Below are positions 22,398 through 33,574 of a stretch of 49,983 bases of DNA, piece by piece. Within the stretch, counting starts at the first letter, position 1. The number at the start of each line of letters is the position of its first letter. The translations under genes were made by a program, and so were the position numbers. The DNA comes from Mucidula mucida. Its lineage: Eukaryota > Basidiomycota > Agaricomycetes > Agaricales > Physalacriaceae. Under the pieces are notes generated by a model. That model did not search any database, was not told the origin of the DNA, and was given only the letters and a program-made list of their open reading frames with translations. Where the stretch lies: contig JADNYV010000257.1 in the NCBI GenBank assembly GCA_015501055.1, positions 1-49,983 on the forward strand, written 5' to 3'.

Positions 22398-23505
22398 TCA
22401 CTCCGCCACCTTGACAAACGGATTACCTCCCTCTTCGTAGGTAAAGCCAGCTGAGTACTTGGCGGCCTTCTCTACTTCTTCCAAATGTAGCTTCAGTTCC
22501 TTCTTGATGCCTTCCAAAGCGTCTACGCCCAACGGGATGCGGAGCGGCGCGTCCTCGGCATTGGCTACTTCGTACATAGATACTACCGCCTTGTCCGGAT
22601 CGCCAGCAGCTGGCATCTTGTCAATATTCAGCAGGTAGTTTTTCAGGATCTCAGAAGGTCCGCCTTGATATGCAGGATGGTTTGGCAGCATGTCATAGGA
22701 GACACTAGAAATTATTCGGGTTCTGAAAGCCCCGCATTCGATGATCTTGAATTGCGAGACTACTGTTAGAGGGCTGACCATCTAGAATGAAAACACGATC
22801 ATACCTTGATGTTCCACTCTGGAAAAACTTCTTTAGATAGCGCTTTGATTAAACCTTCCAAGGCTACAAGTGTGAACGGTTAGGGAAGACGAACAACGTA
22901 AAATGGAGGTGAATACCATGTTTCCTGGAGAGAGCGCGCAGAGTGAGAACAAGAAGTCGTAGCCTTAAAAGCAGACTTACGAAGCGCCGTAGTATCCTAT
23001 TCCTGGAAATCCGGTTGATCCCACCATCGCGGACACGGTGACCACCGTCCCGCCTCGCGGATGATTCACATCGCGCATGAACTTGACCGACTCCGTCAAC
23101 ACCTTTGCCGCGCCCCAAAAGTTAACGTCAAACATCTTGCGCGCCTTTTCCTCCTCCGTCTCGATCTCCCCAATGACCTGGTATCCCGCGTTATTGAACA
23201 CAAAGTCCAGGCGCCCGAAAGCAGACTTGACAGCGGCAAAGGCTGCCGTGATGTCCTCGGGCTTGGATACGTCTACCTTGAGAACGAGCAGTCGCGAGGG
23301 CGGGTATCTGTCTGTGAGGTGGGAGAGGACTTCTGGTTTGCGGAGGGTGGCGACGGCGATATGGCCTTGGGCGAGGACGTGCTCGGTCATGTCGAGACCG
23401 AACCCAGCGGATGCGCCAGTGACTGAGGTAAAGTATGAGAGAGACATGGGATAAGTGACTTGAAGTGGACGTACTGAACCAGACTTTAGGTTGAGTAGAA
23501 GCCAT
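22398..23505 (-). CDS. Short-chain dehydrogenase/reductase
   Basis: Exons 23505-23475, 23422-22981, 22924-22917 (an 8-nt microexon), 22863-22805 and 22745-22398 sum to 888 nt, 295 residues. The first exons give WFITGASAGFGLD, the TGxxxGxG cofactor loop. NNAG follows near residue 85, the catalytic Ser in TVSAMVGSTGFPG, and YYGASK supplies the Tyr-x3-Lys pair, with the Lys encoded in the microexon. Classical SDR of about 300 residues, NADP(H)-preferring judging from the absence of an acidic residue after beta 2 (inference). The last acceptor (CAAG) is chosen because it alone restores the frame with a normal-size intron. A TATAAA lies about 41 bp upstream (23551-23546). Substrate unknown. Confidence 0.88.
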
Positions 23506-23976
23506 TTCGAGTCAAGTCAACTTGTTTGAGAATGCTGAGAGAGGATTTATAGGTCATTGGGGGCCCTCTAAGCCGTGAGTCTTGCCGGAATACGTGTGCG
23601 TGCCAGGTCGTATTGCACCAGAAGTAGTGAGGCTTTACCGAAGTGCCGTACTATGAGAGCGCCATATATAAAAAAACGACAGAAGTGCCCGTCGTGGCCC
23701 GAGATCATTGTGGGTGCCTTCGCCTGGGCCCATAGATGATAACAGCTTGATGACTAGTGACGCGCAGAGTTTAGTCATTTGTCGCAGAGCCGGAGATTCA
23801 GATTGAAGATAGTATGCCGCTTCTGCAAGCGACAGCAGGGGCTGGCTGAGAAATGTCCCGATTGTGTACATGTTTCAACTTCGTTTCGACGTACTGGATA
23901 ACTCCAGGCAGCGGAATCGAACGCAGGAACATCGACAAACAAGATGAAGTGGCGTGGACAGAGTGTGCGCTTCTAA
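23506..23976. other. Upstream of the dehydrogenase, no gene seen
   Basis: Holds the SDR promoter, including TATAAA on the minus strand. The remainder has only short frames. Confidence 0.4.
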
Positions 23977-24749
23977 GAGCCTGTTTGGATGCTGGCAGCG
24001 GCAGTTCTGCCGCTGCCGCTGCGAGTGGCTGTGCACTGCCGGCAAGTGCCGCAGAGTGCTCGCTGCTACTTTCTCGTGTTCAGCGCCACACGGATGGCGC
24101 CGCCGGACTTCTAGAGTTCTGAGAATGTCTCATAATGAAGTATTACGCCTTGAACGGCTACCAACTTGTCTGTCATTGACCCCCAGAGTGAATATAGATG
24201 TACTGCGAAGCTAAGTAGTTCCGGAGCATGAACATACCGAGTACACTCTGCACTGTTTTCAATAAAGCGGTAAGGTACCCAGAGGTTGATCTGTGAAACC
24301 AACAGCATTTATGCCCTTCGCATCCCACCTTGAACATAGGATTATGCTCAATTCAATATTCTTCATACTGACAGGTCTCTATCCAGCTTTTAGCCTGGGA
24401 AGAGGGGCTTGGGCTTCTCAAACACTCTCATATCATGCCATTACCTGGATACACTAGTCACTACGCATGGCAGTACAATAGATAGAGATGATGGCTCACT
24501 AGAAGGTGGTACAGGTCAATTCTACATTGTCTCCTCATTATAGTCATACTTCCACTGCTTTAGCGGTCCCATTGGTACCAAATAGTCATTATATGAGACA
24601 TTCTCAGAACTCTAGAAGTCCGGCGGCGCCTTCCGTGTGGCGCTGAACACGAGAAAGTAGCAGCGAGCACTCTGCGGCACTTGCCGGCAGTGCACAGCCA
24701 CTCGCAGCGGCAGCGGCAGAACTGCCGCTGCCAGTATCCAAACAGGCTC
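23977..24749. mobile_element. PIF/Harbinger-type MITE with long terminal inverted repeats
   Basis: Ends read GAGCCTGTTTGGAT and its reverse complement, directly flanked by TAA on both sides (23974-23976 and 24750-24752), the 3-bp target of PIF/Harbinger elements. The inverted repeats are about 157 bp (23977-24134 and 24594-24749), nearly identical and GC-rich with an internal CGGCAG/CTGCCG palindrome. The 460-bp centre has no coding potential. Total 773 bp. Confidence 0.75.
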
Positions 24750-24752
24750 TAA

Positions 24753-25293
24753 AGAGGCAGGAGGTTGCCGAACTTCCCACCGGCCCGCTGTTTTCCGGAG
24801 TCCTTGTTCTTTGCTTCCGGCCACAACTCCCCCGATCTGAAGACACGCGCGTCGTACAGTTTTGATATGGCTCTTAATGGCGACGCGCCTATTTGAACAT
24901 GCTTGACTACCTCGTAATGCTCCAACAATCTCAATTTCCTCCAGTCGGTTTTGCCCGAACGTCCAGCTTTTTGCAAGTTGACGATGGCCGTTGATTCACC
25001 ACCGGATCCGCTTGCAAGCTGCACACGAAAAGACACACAATTTAATGCATCACCCGGTACGCGTTACGGGTACTATTCGGAATTGTTTCTGTTCTAAACC
25101 ATCGTCAGATGAGAGCTTTCACGCGTGCAATCTTCTCTCCCGGATCGGTTTCTAGTTTAGTGCTCTACCACGAATCCCTTTGCGTATTGAGCCTGAAAGT
25201 CTCTTGATCACAACGCGTCTTTATCTCGGTCCTATAAATTTCCGTCCACGCATAAAGACTCAGTGAAGGGGTTCATGTCTTGCAGAGCTCAAG
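24753..25293. other. Between MITE and AA9 gene
   Basis: A minus-strand open frame (25036-24750) has no ATG and ends at the TAA insertion site of the MITE; it could be a gene fragment but has no recognised domain. TATAAA at 25233-25238 is 56 bp upstream of the AA9 start. Confidence 0.35.
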
Positions 25294-26406
25294 ATGTTCT
25301 ACAAGCTACTATGGCTCGCTATCGTTTTCCCAGTAGTTCTGAGCCATTATACGCTACTCACTCGCCATGATGTGTTTCCACTCTCTGATCAACTTGTGTG
25401 TACTAGACACCTTTCCGGATCTGATCGTCAATGGCACACTACGACTGACTGGGAATATGTCAGAATGACAGCTAATCATTATGATAACGGCCCTGTATGT
25501 CTCTTTTCCTGTGCATATTCCCCAAACGACTTCGGCTACCTTAGGTGTGAAGGTGACTGATGTTACAAGCAGCGCTATTCGCTGTTACGAAGCAGACGAT
25601 ACCTCCGCCGGCCTCGCAGAGGTCGCCACAGTCACTGCTGGCTCTACGGTCGGCTTCAAGGCTGACAACACCATGGGTCATCCGGGCGTAAGTGCTTTAT
25701 TTTGGCGATGTTGCCGTCCGCTCAGTATCCTAGTATTTTTCTGCCTACATGACCCCCGCAAGCCCATCCGCGAATTCCACCAGCGCTGGTCTTGGAAAGA
25801 CTTGGTTCAAGATCTGGGAGTGGTCACCGTCGTGGTCCGCTAGTACTGGACTTGTGTTTGATTCTCTGAGTCAGTGTTTTTTTCTACCGTAACAGGAGGT
25901 GTATTGAGCATGACAATAGACATCAACCAGTTCACATTTACTATCCCAAAGAACGTCCCAAGCGGGTACGATTGAAGTGGTTCACCAAGTGCATTGTCTA
26001 ACGACTAGTGCAGTCAGTACCTTCTTCGAGGGGAGCAGATTGCACTGCACGTCGCGGGTAACGCTGATGGCGCCCAATTCTACCTCGCATGTGCCCAGAT
26101 AAACGTGTTGAACGGTGGAAGCGGCACGCCCACACCCACCGTCTCCTTCCCGGGTTGGCCTCACAGCTTCTTGCTCTTTGCTTTGTCTGATTCAGGACTA
26201 GGTGCTTACAGTGCAACCGATCCCGGAATCTTGCTCAATACGGAGTTGTGGGCTGTCTACTAGAGCATTACTAACAGAAACTCTCACAGACATCTATGTC
26301 TTGCCGACTGGATATTCCGGATACCAAGCGCGTAAGCTGAATATTCGTAAGTATATGATAAGGACGCTGACTCCCGATAGCGGGACCTGCCGTCTGGAGT
26401 GGATAA
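25294..26406 (+). pseudogene. AA9 lytic polysaccharide monooxygenase, apparently damaged
   Basis: Blocks of a secreted AA9 enzyme follow in order: signal peptide MFYKLLWLAIVFPVVLS, the mature first residue His (SHYT), FPDLIVNGT, DWEYVRMTANHYDNGP, VTDVTSSAIRCYEADDTS, STVGFKADNTMGHPG (copper-ligand His), [67 protein letters not shown] and GPAVWSG. Such enzymes oxidatively cleave cellulose outside the cell. Defects: the first intron (25349-25406) starts AT instead of GT, and between VNGT and DWEYV one base is missing, shifting the frame. The donor after GILLN is also not found. It has no CBM1. Either a recent pseudogene or several assembly errors. Confidence 0.8.
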
Positions 26407-26430
26407 GTATTGGGCTAGCTCGTGTCGTTG

Positions 26431-27754
26431 TTATATGCCTGAAAACGATTCGTTCAATTCATCATGCACCTCTGTAATGGTATGAGTCCAGCCCACGTTC
26501 ACACGTTCACGAAGAATCAACACGTACCCAGTGGATATCGTTATCAATCCAGTCCTCTTGGCCTCCTCGTCTGCAAACAAGGAGTATCTCTTACAGCTGA
26601 TGCTCCACTGGATATTTCCCACAATCAGATCGACCATGGATTCGACGTAGCGATCAATTTTCGTGAGCTCTTGTGGGAAAAGGGAAGATAGCTGCTCTTT
26701 GCGCGCAACAAAGCGTGTCAAGACGGCGGTGAATTGCTTTGTCGTATAATCAATCGCTGCTTGGTGATCTCCGTCTGCGACGGGCACATTGGGGTCCTTC
26801 ATAGTCACGGTGACATAGCTGTTGGGCGCGCCGTCCTCGAGGTACTCCTTGCGGTAGGAATAGATGTCCTGAATGGATTAAGACAACTGTAGTGGGTGCA
26901 GAGATGCCCTTACGACGTACATTGGCCAGAGCGACTAGATCAACGGTAGCTTCTTCCATCTCTCTTAGAACGGGGTGTTTCAATGTCTCTTCAGGAAGGT
27001 CGATGTCAAATGTCCAGCGCGCCAGGTCCAAGAACGGCCACAGCCCTACGGAGGACCTTCTTGTCCGTACATACGCTTCGACTGTTATCGGTTGGGTGGA
27101 CTCTCTATCAAGCGCTTCCTGAACTACGCCGTCCGCAAGCAGCTGGTTACTTGCAATGAAGGTAGCCTTGTATTTGGAATCAATTTTCGGCATTATTACT
27201 GAAACCAGACTGACTCTTTGGTGAGTCAAAGCCAGAAGAATGTAACAGAACGTACTGTTTCATGACAATCACAGGACCGGGAACGTCTCCCAGGTCCTCT
27301 GTGTGATTGACTGTCAATGTCTTCATGTACAGATCAGCCCATCTTCTCGAGTCTGTGCTCGAGGATGGCGAGTCCCTTTTCGCGAGTCAGAATATATGTC
27401 CTGAAGACTTCAGCAGAATTATTGCATACGTGAGCCTCTCTAGGACGAGGAAAAGCATCATCCAATCCAGACAGACGCGTAAATGAGTCATGTCCGAGTC
27501 TGGAAACGCGCGCGCTATCAACAGAGCGAGCTCTGCTTTCTTCCACGCCTGGTGTGGATGTTTATGAGGTCTCGAAATGAATGATTCTTGATACAACGGA
27601 CCTGCTTGTGTGGCGCACTGAGAAACTCCGCTGCATCGATCCAGGCATTGTAGCTTGCTTCGAGTTCTTCAAAGTTAGGGTTATTGGGCTTTGTGTACTG
27701 CGGAAGGATTTGAAAGTCCAGTAAATTGGACAGGCGATACTGAATCTGAGTCAT
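26431..27754 (-). pseudogene. Sesquiterpene synthase (trichodiene-type), probably broken
   Basis: The N-terminal part reads NPNFEELEASYNAWI, then after an intron (27604-27552 or so) WKKAELALLIARAFPDSDM and HLRVCLDWMMLFLVL. At the Asp-rich metal motif the frame breaks by one base (about 27435) and the expected D(D/E)xxD is not seen. A second one-base break lies near 27340. Downstream the C-terminal half is clean: VEAYVRTRRSSVGLWPFLDL, then ANDIYSYRKE, the NSE/DTE metal motif, split by an intron (26921-26870), then GAPNSYVTVTMKDPN and WSISCKRY. Active enzymes cyclise farnesyl diphosphate. Two frame breaks plus the missing motif suggest a pseudogene, unless they are base-calling errors. Confidence 0.8.
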
Positions 27755-28327
27755 GGCACCAAGAAACTCCAGATGGCTTGCCTCTACAGCGAGAGAATCA
27801 GACCGGCGTGAAGATGGTTGTCGATAAGAAGTCTATTGCGCCAATGATTATCAAACCCCGAGCAAGTTTGGAGGAGCATGATGAGGGTGTTGATTGTCAA
27901 TGATTGATGGCGACGGAGGCCTTCGGCACATCTCTGAATCCTGATCGGCCTGATCCGCGGCAGGTTGTTTCCCTCCGTCCCCTCCTCCATTCAACGATTT
28001 TAGACGTGCGGGCGCTAACTGAGCAATCGTGTCTGGCTCTTACTGCGTCGCCTTACTTGTTTCTTTGGACTGAAAGTACGAAGGCATCAGACGATATCAA
28101 ATCAGCACATGCATTCCATCTCGCTTTCTAATATTGCCGTAACAACATGCGCGGCGTGGGGGCCGAAATGGAACGTTTGTTTTCCTCTTTCGCCACCGTC
28201 AACCGTATCACACGAATTCAGAAGATCATCTTTTTTTCTCCTCAACATGTGTCCTTAAGGTCACAGTTTTTTTCCGAGATCTTTGATAAGGAACGCGCGC
28301 GCTATAGTGGTGTATCAACATACCATC
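27755..28327. other. Divergent upstream region, no gene seen
   Basis: Separates the terpene synthase start from the membrane-protein start. No motif was recognised beyond T-rich runs near 28230-28280. Confidence 0.4.
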
Positions 28328-30361
28328 ATGGCAGCCACCCCCACTCCAGAGCAAGTAGCTGCACTCTTTCATGCTCTCCGACAGCTTTTTGGCACATGCC
28401 TCATCGGCTTTACTCTTGGGACTACGTGGGACTTTCTCTTCAATTTACCAAAAGAACTTCCTCATTCGCATCGTAGCTTGTATGGTGTCTCCGTCCTACA
28501 GACATTCCTTTACTTCAGACTCTACACGAAGGACCACTGGTTCCTCAAGAGCACGGTAAACGTCCCGCTAATCTTCATGTTGCAATCGGGCTTACTTTCT
28601 TGCGTTGAGGTCGCCTCCTTGTGGTGAGCTCTCTGGTTCAAGTTCTAGTCATTGCGCGCGTCTTATAGGGTTGGGTAGGACCCTGGATACTTTGACAACT
28701 ACCTTCGTCGCCCATTCTCTCTACGTCTACTTCGTCTTGAACTTTGGCGAAGACCCAACCGTCAACCTCATCATTCCATGGTACGTGTATATCTTTGACC
28801 CGGGAGTCCATTTAACTAACTTGTCTTCGCAGGAGCTTCGTGGTGTGTGCATTATCCGTGAATCGCGCATTTTACTCAGCTTTTTGCTACGCGTCCCGAC
28901 AGGCTGAGAAATTCCTTGTGGTGGGTTATCTATTTGTTGTAATCGTTTCACCATCTGATGAGTACCCTCATCATTTCAGACAGTTATCACATTTATTGCC
29001 CAACTGTTTGTTCTCCAGCCCACTATGGCGGATACTCTGTTCATTCTTCGCGTCTTAGATTCTATGCACGTACTATATGGAAGGGTAAGCGTCCTGTCGA
29101 TCTCCACAATGTCGATTATTTATCGTTGTATTTCAGTCAGCGCCCACAAGATCGTGGTGTTTTCCATCGTAAGTGTCTGTTGAAAATCTTTCGTTCATAT
29201 TGATTCCGAATGATCATAGGTTGCCCTTGCCGTCGCGTCTTTCGGTGAGAATCAGAATTGATCTTGCATCGCGAAGCTAACGAGACTTGCGCGCAGGCTT
29301 AGGAATAGGTACGAAATCAACGTTTTATCGTAGTCCTCAATGACTAAGTCGCGTTTTCAGTGACCACGGTCCATTTGTAGGCCTTTTTTTGTTCGTTTTT
29401 TCTTTTGGCGATTTTAACGTCGACCAGATTCCAGGACCGGCTGGTGACTTCAATAGCCGCACGAGAGTTCTCTGTGTGTACTATCGACATGCTAGTTTTC
29501 AGACCATTCTGACTGACAGCTCCGGTGTGCAGATCATAAGTGGCCTCGTCCAAGGATTTGCTGCCCTCAACGATATCATCATCACTGTCGCTTTATGCTA
29601 TTTCCTCAACGTTCACCGCTCAGCCGCGATTGCCTCGTGCGTGCTTCGGGATGCCTCACAGATGATGTCTGACACAGAATATACCCCTCGCAGGACAGGG
29701 CAGCTTATCGACAGTCTTATCTTGTACGCCGTGAGCCGAGGTACGTGAATTGATGAGACTACTACTCCCGGTGTGTTGAACTGTTCTTGTCAGGAGTCCT
29801 AACAGCGTAAGCACATGTATTTCTGCCTGCGCTCGGCCCTAATCGCGTCCTCAGTATCACCCAAATCCTGTTCTTAGTCCTGGTACGATTCTATCGGCTC
29901 TTGGCCTTTTCACCAGTGACTTTTTCTCTATAGAACGTGGGTCTTCCTCATGATACGTATTGGCAACCATTCCATCAGGTTGTTGGAAAACGTCGGCCCA
30001 GTTCTTTGTTGATGTTCAAGTTCGCGACTTACACATTTCGTAGTCTACGTGAACTCTGTCCTTGCGACGTAAGTGACAGGAAAATGGTCCCCTTCGTCTG
30101 GTTTCTGATGGCTCTGTAGGTTGAATATTAGGAACCGTCTCAATGCAACAGAGGACTCTGGTACTATTGGGCTCCCTGAATTCCATGCTAGGACAACAGA
30201 CTACACCACGGATATTCATGTCAGTGTTTTCTTTCGTTCTCCTTGAGCACCGTTCGACTTTCTATTAGACAGAATCACATACCTCGCTTCATTCGGCGTC
30301 TGTGTCGCTTCGACCGAAAGCAAACTCACAGGTCAACGCCTCAATGTCAGACGTATTTTGA
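28328..30361 (+). CDS. DUF6534-type integral membrane protein
   Basis: Spliced exons give an Agaricomycete multi-pass membrane protein of the DUF6534 type. Exon 1 (28328 to about 28624) has two hydrophobic segments (GTCLIGFTLGTTWDFLF, STVNVPLIFMLQ) with the typical LQTFLYF motif between. Then follow LDTLTTTFVAHSLYVYFVLN, FVVCALSVNRAFYS, IVVFSIVALAVASFG-like, DIIITVALCYFLN and RTGQLIDSLILYAV. The family hallmark VGKLYVNSVLATLN is rebuilt across two introns near 30001-30120. The C-terminus is soluble and Ser-rich, ending DVF before TGA at 30359-30361. Seven or so helices, likely plasma membrane; molecular role unknown. Confidence 0.85.
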
Positions 30362-30496
30362 AGGCCGTCGCCGCAAAAGGTATCATTTACTAAAGGTTTT
30401 AGTGTACATGGGGTCGATAGTACATTAATGGCATGAAGTGTAACCCGGGAATAAATCATACGTTGCACAGGATATCATGCATGCATCATAACAGAC

Positions 30497-31390
30497 TTAG
30501 AGGACCCCCATAGGAAGAGTGAACAGAGGGCGGGGTTCTGTTGCCATAAATCCTCCCGTGCCGATGTAGAAGGCACCGACAGCGGTAAGAATACCGACGA
30601 CACCACCGGCTTGAGTGACGCTACATGAGAGCATTAGCTAGGAACCCGAGTGGAACAGGAGGACTCACTTTGCGCTGCCAGTAAAGTTACCGATGGACAA
30701 TAGCATAAAGGTGACGAAGAGTAAAACCAAGGTGGAAACGAGCGCAATCGTTTTCCTAGCGCCCACAGCACTAAAGCAGCCGATCAATCAATGTTCCTTA
30801 CAGAGTAAACATTCCTCGACTTACAGGAATAACAAGGTGACAAAAGCGAAGATGGCAAGGAAGATCCCGAGCGCGTCACCAAGCATGTCCGGTTGGTCTG
30901 CATAGGCGGCTATGATACCCGTATCGGGCAGGAGGATAGCCGCGTAGGAGAGCCAGAATCCAGTGTAGAACAAGAAAACTGAAGCCGAACGTCAGTATAC
31001 GATCATTTTCGAGTATGGGCTTACGCACGTGTACCGGTGTAGGTGCTACCTCTGATGAACTCGAAGATGCCCGCCACGAGTTCACCAAGGCCACCGATAG
31101 CGAGAGCCATACCGACGACAACATTGGGAACGACGACGCCACTGGCGCGACAGTTGTACAGGGAAATGACGGTGCAAGTAGCGCCGAAGCTATACAAGCC
31201 ACTATAAAGACGTTGAGTACTAGTCTCAGGTACAAAGATCGCGAGCATACAGAATGGAAGCATCAACGGGGGGTGGCGTGGAGGCGACCGCGGCAGGGGG
31301 AGGACCAGAACGCGCGGGTTGCCAGGAGCGGTTGGCCTCGATGTCCTCAATGCCCATGTTTTCAATCTTCTCGTTTCCGGACGACGACAT
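30497..31390 (-). CDS. GPR1/FUN34/YaaH (acetate transporter-like) membrane protein
   Basis: Five exons (31390-31251, 31201-31029, 30978-30825, 30770-30669, 30620-30497) sum to 693 nt, 230 residues. After a hydrophilic N-terminus, six hydrophobic segments follow, starting GLYSFGATCTVISLYNCRA and VVVPNVVVGMALAIGGLGEL. Then come GIFEFIRGSTYTGT, GFWLSYAAILLPDTGI, LGIFLAIFAFVTLLFL, TFMLLSIGNFTG and AGGVVGILTAVGAFYIG. This is the family of yeast Ady2/Ato proteins, acetate or ammonium carriers of the plasma membrane. The NPxG signature usual just before helix 1 is not seen; the first intron falls where it would be. Convergent with the DUF6534 gene, 135 bp away. Confidence 0.88.
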
Positions 31391-32829
31391 GATGGATGTG
31401 TTGGAGAAGATGAAAAGATGGAGGAGGGTTAGATGGAATGAAAAGGTGAATGAACTTTATAATTTGACTGCATTTCATTTATACCTGCATCCCCAGTAGG
31501 ACAGACAGGAGGTCAAGGCATCCGGTCAAGGTATCCCCAAGAAATGTTGACCTGACCCCATGATAACAGGGGCAGCGAAAGAATATATTCAAACGGCCTT
31601 CCGCTCTAGAGGGATCGAGGGCAACCTTCCGCTGCACGCGATTGATCATGAGCTGTGCAGTGCACTTCCGCGCGTGCATGTGACCAGATTTGATTTTCGA
31701 GTTTCAACAGGAAGGAGGCCACGACTTGATGAGGATTGCTCCCCGTTGTCAAAATTTGAACTGTAATCATGGCCCTTAGCAAGTGAAAATGCACAGAAAC
31801 CATAATGGAGTTCACGGCGCAGAGATATACAAAGATTTTACAGCGACAGAGATCGAAGGACGCGTGAAATGAAATGATAGTGTCGCATTTCAACAATACC
31901 CCAACCCCAGATGTGGGGGGTGCGGGGTATACGAAAGCGATCAAAATCGACGTTGAAAATACGTCAAGATGACAGTCAGCGGACAGTAACTCTCGTAACT
32001 CGAACGCTGTCATCAAGGTTATTGTTTGGATCGTACATCTCAAGTTTTCTCGAACTCCACTCACCTTGAAACAGCTTGACCCCCCCTCGTATAAGGCGCT
32101 GAAAGATGCGGGTGGCTCCCTAGTCCGAAACGGACAACTTTAATCGTTATGAAAGAAGTACTGACATGTCGATCCTTCACAATTTATGAAGGCACCCCAA
32201 GCGATCACTTCGAACGAGCGAACGTTGAACACCACTACTGAGCCCCCACACTGTCTAGACTACCGAGTAATCCACAGGCATAAAGGGGTGATTTGAATCC
32301 GATGTCCATATGCGAGCCGCTTACATTCGTAGGCGATAATTATGAAAATGATCCTGGAATAAAGTCCCCCTCCAAGATATTGCAACAACGTTGAGACAGG
32401 CGTGGCAAAGCACGCGGAAGAGGACGTTTACGATCCAAATCGTACAGTACGGCCACGGGAGTTTTGTACAGTATTCGAAACCCTGAGTAAAGAGTGCACA
32501 CGCGCAGTAGACAAATGATACGACTGATACTCAGCGAAAGCGATAGCCGCAATTCTTGGATGGCTACGACGAGTCCATTGGCGAGAAAGCGGATCTTATC
32601 GTGGCTGGCATGCAGAACGGTTACTTCCGCTATAACCAGTGCCTTAGAACAAATTCGCAAGAGCGCGCGCGGCGGCGGTACGTCTCCTGGGATTCGACGC
32701 TGGCGATGATTGACCAAAGCGGCGCTGGACAGTCTCAGTGTTATCCATGGTGTCGCGACACCAATTTCGGGACTATAACGTGTTAAGCATTACTTCTCCT
32801 CGACCCGGGGCCAGTAGGACAGCTCGAAG
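31391..32829. other. 1.4-kb stretch without a supported gene
   Basis: Several overlapping frames occur (for example minus-strand 32064-31606, and 32717-32340 against 32494-32786) but none shows domain similarity or convincing introns. The first ~100 bp is the transporter promoter, with CT-rich sequence on the coding strand. Confidence 0.4.
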
Positions 32830-32838
32830 CCTCTAGTC

Positions 32839-33065
32839 TAGGCTCGTGACCAGCTCACTTCGCACGTGGCTGCGCTGATCACTCTTGCGAAGCGGCTGGA
32901 AACAAATGAGCCCGATTTGGCGGATGCTGCCAAATCAGCCACCGCACTTTTCCTCGACGAACCACTTTTCTCCCCCCAAAAAGTAAAAAGTTCAAGAAAT
33001 GAAAAGTCGTTTTTTCGTCGTTCTGAGTCGAACGCCAATAACCAGAAAATAATTTTTTTTTTCTG
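32839..33065. repeat. Left terminal inverted repeat of the MULE
   Basis: Matches the reverse complement of 36030-36267 through GTGGCTGCGCTGATCAC, a purine-rich GAAAAGTCGTTTTTTCGTC stretch, and GTCGAACGCCAATA. Confidence 0.8.
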
Positions 33066-33316
33066 AATTTTCGAATGTGGTCGATTTTGAGCAGACAGGA
33101 CTTGAGGGGATTGGGCAATCAAGGCAGACTTGTCTTAGCACTAACACTTTCCGGAGACGGTGAACTCGTCTGGCTACGTGCCGGCGAGTTCGAAGGCGCA
33201 TAAGCGCGAGCGAAACAGTTTGCTCGTTTCGCGGCCGTCAACTACTGCAACACTAGGTATGAATTTTACAATTTTATCGTGTTACTTCTAATGGTTTTGT
33301 GCCCGTGCAGTGCAAA

Positions 33317-33469
33317 TGTAAGGGGGTAGGTCCCTTACATAGCCACTAGGTATATACAGTACACTCAGGAGCTGTAGGCTCCTTAGTCTTTTACCTTTAT
33401 GTTCATACTTTAACCTTACGAATCTACGTGGTTCTGGTTCTCTGGCGTGAACATACAAGGCCTTTTACA
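33317..33469 (+). repeat. 5' LTR
   Basis: 153 bp, identical to the 3' LTR as read by eye. Holds the element's promoter by analogy; no clear TATA beyond TATATAC near 33351. Confidence 0.9.
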
Positions 33470-33574
33470 CTTTTTTGAACCTTACTCGAGATTCCAAGTT
33501 GGATTGTGAACTCGGTTCTATTCGTTGAACAGTATAGTTTGCCCCTCGAGGCGTAACATACTAGCTACTCGTTG

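Noticed and set aside
24750..25036. Minus-strand open frame beside the MITE as a gene
   Set aside because: It has no ATG and no recognised domain, and its stop lies in the TAA target site.
25349..25406. Minor-spliceosome AT-AC intron in the AA9 gene
   Set aside because: The start ATACGC lacks the ATATCCTT consensus and the acceptor is AG, so a mutated GT is simpler.
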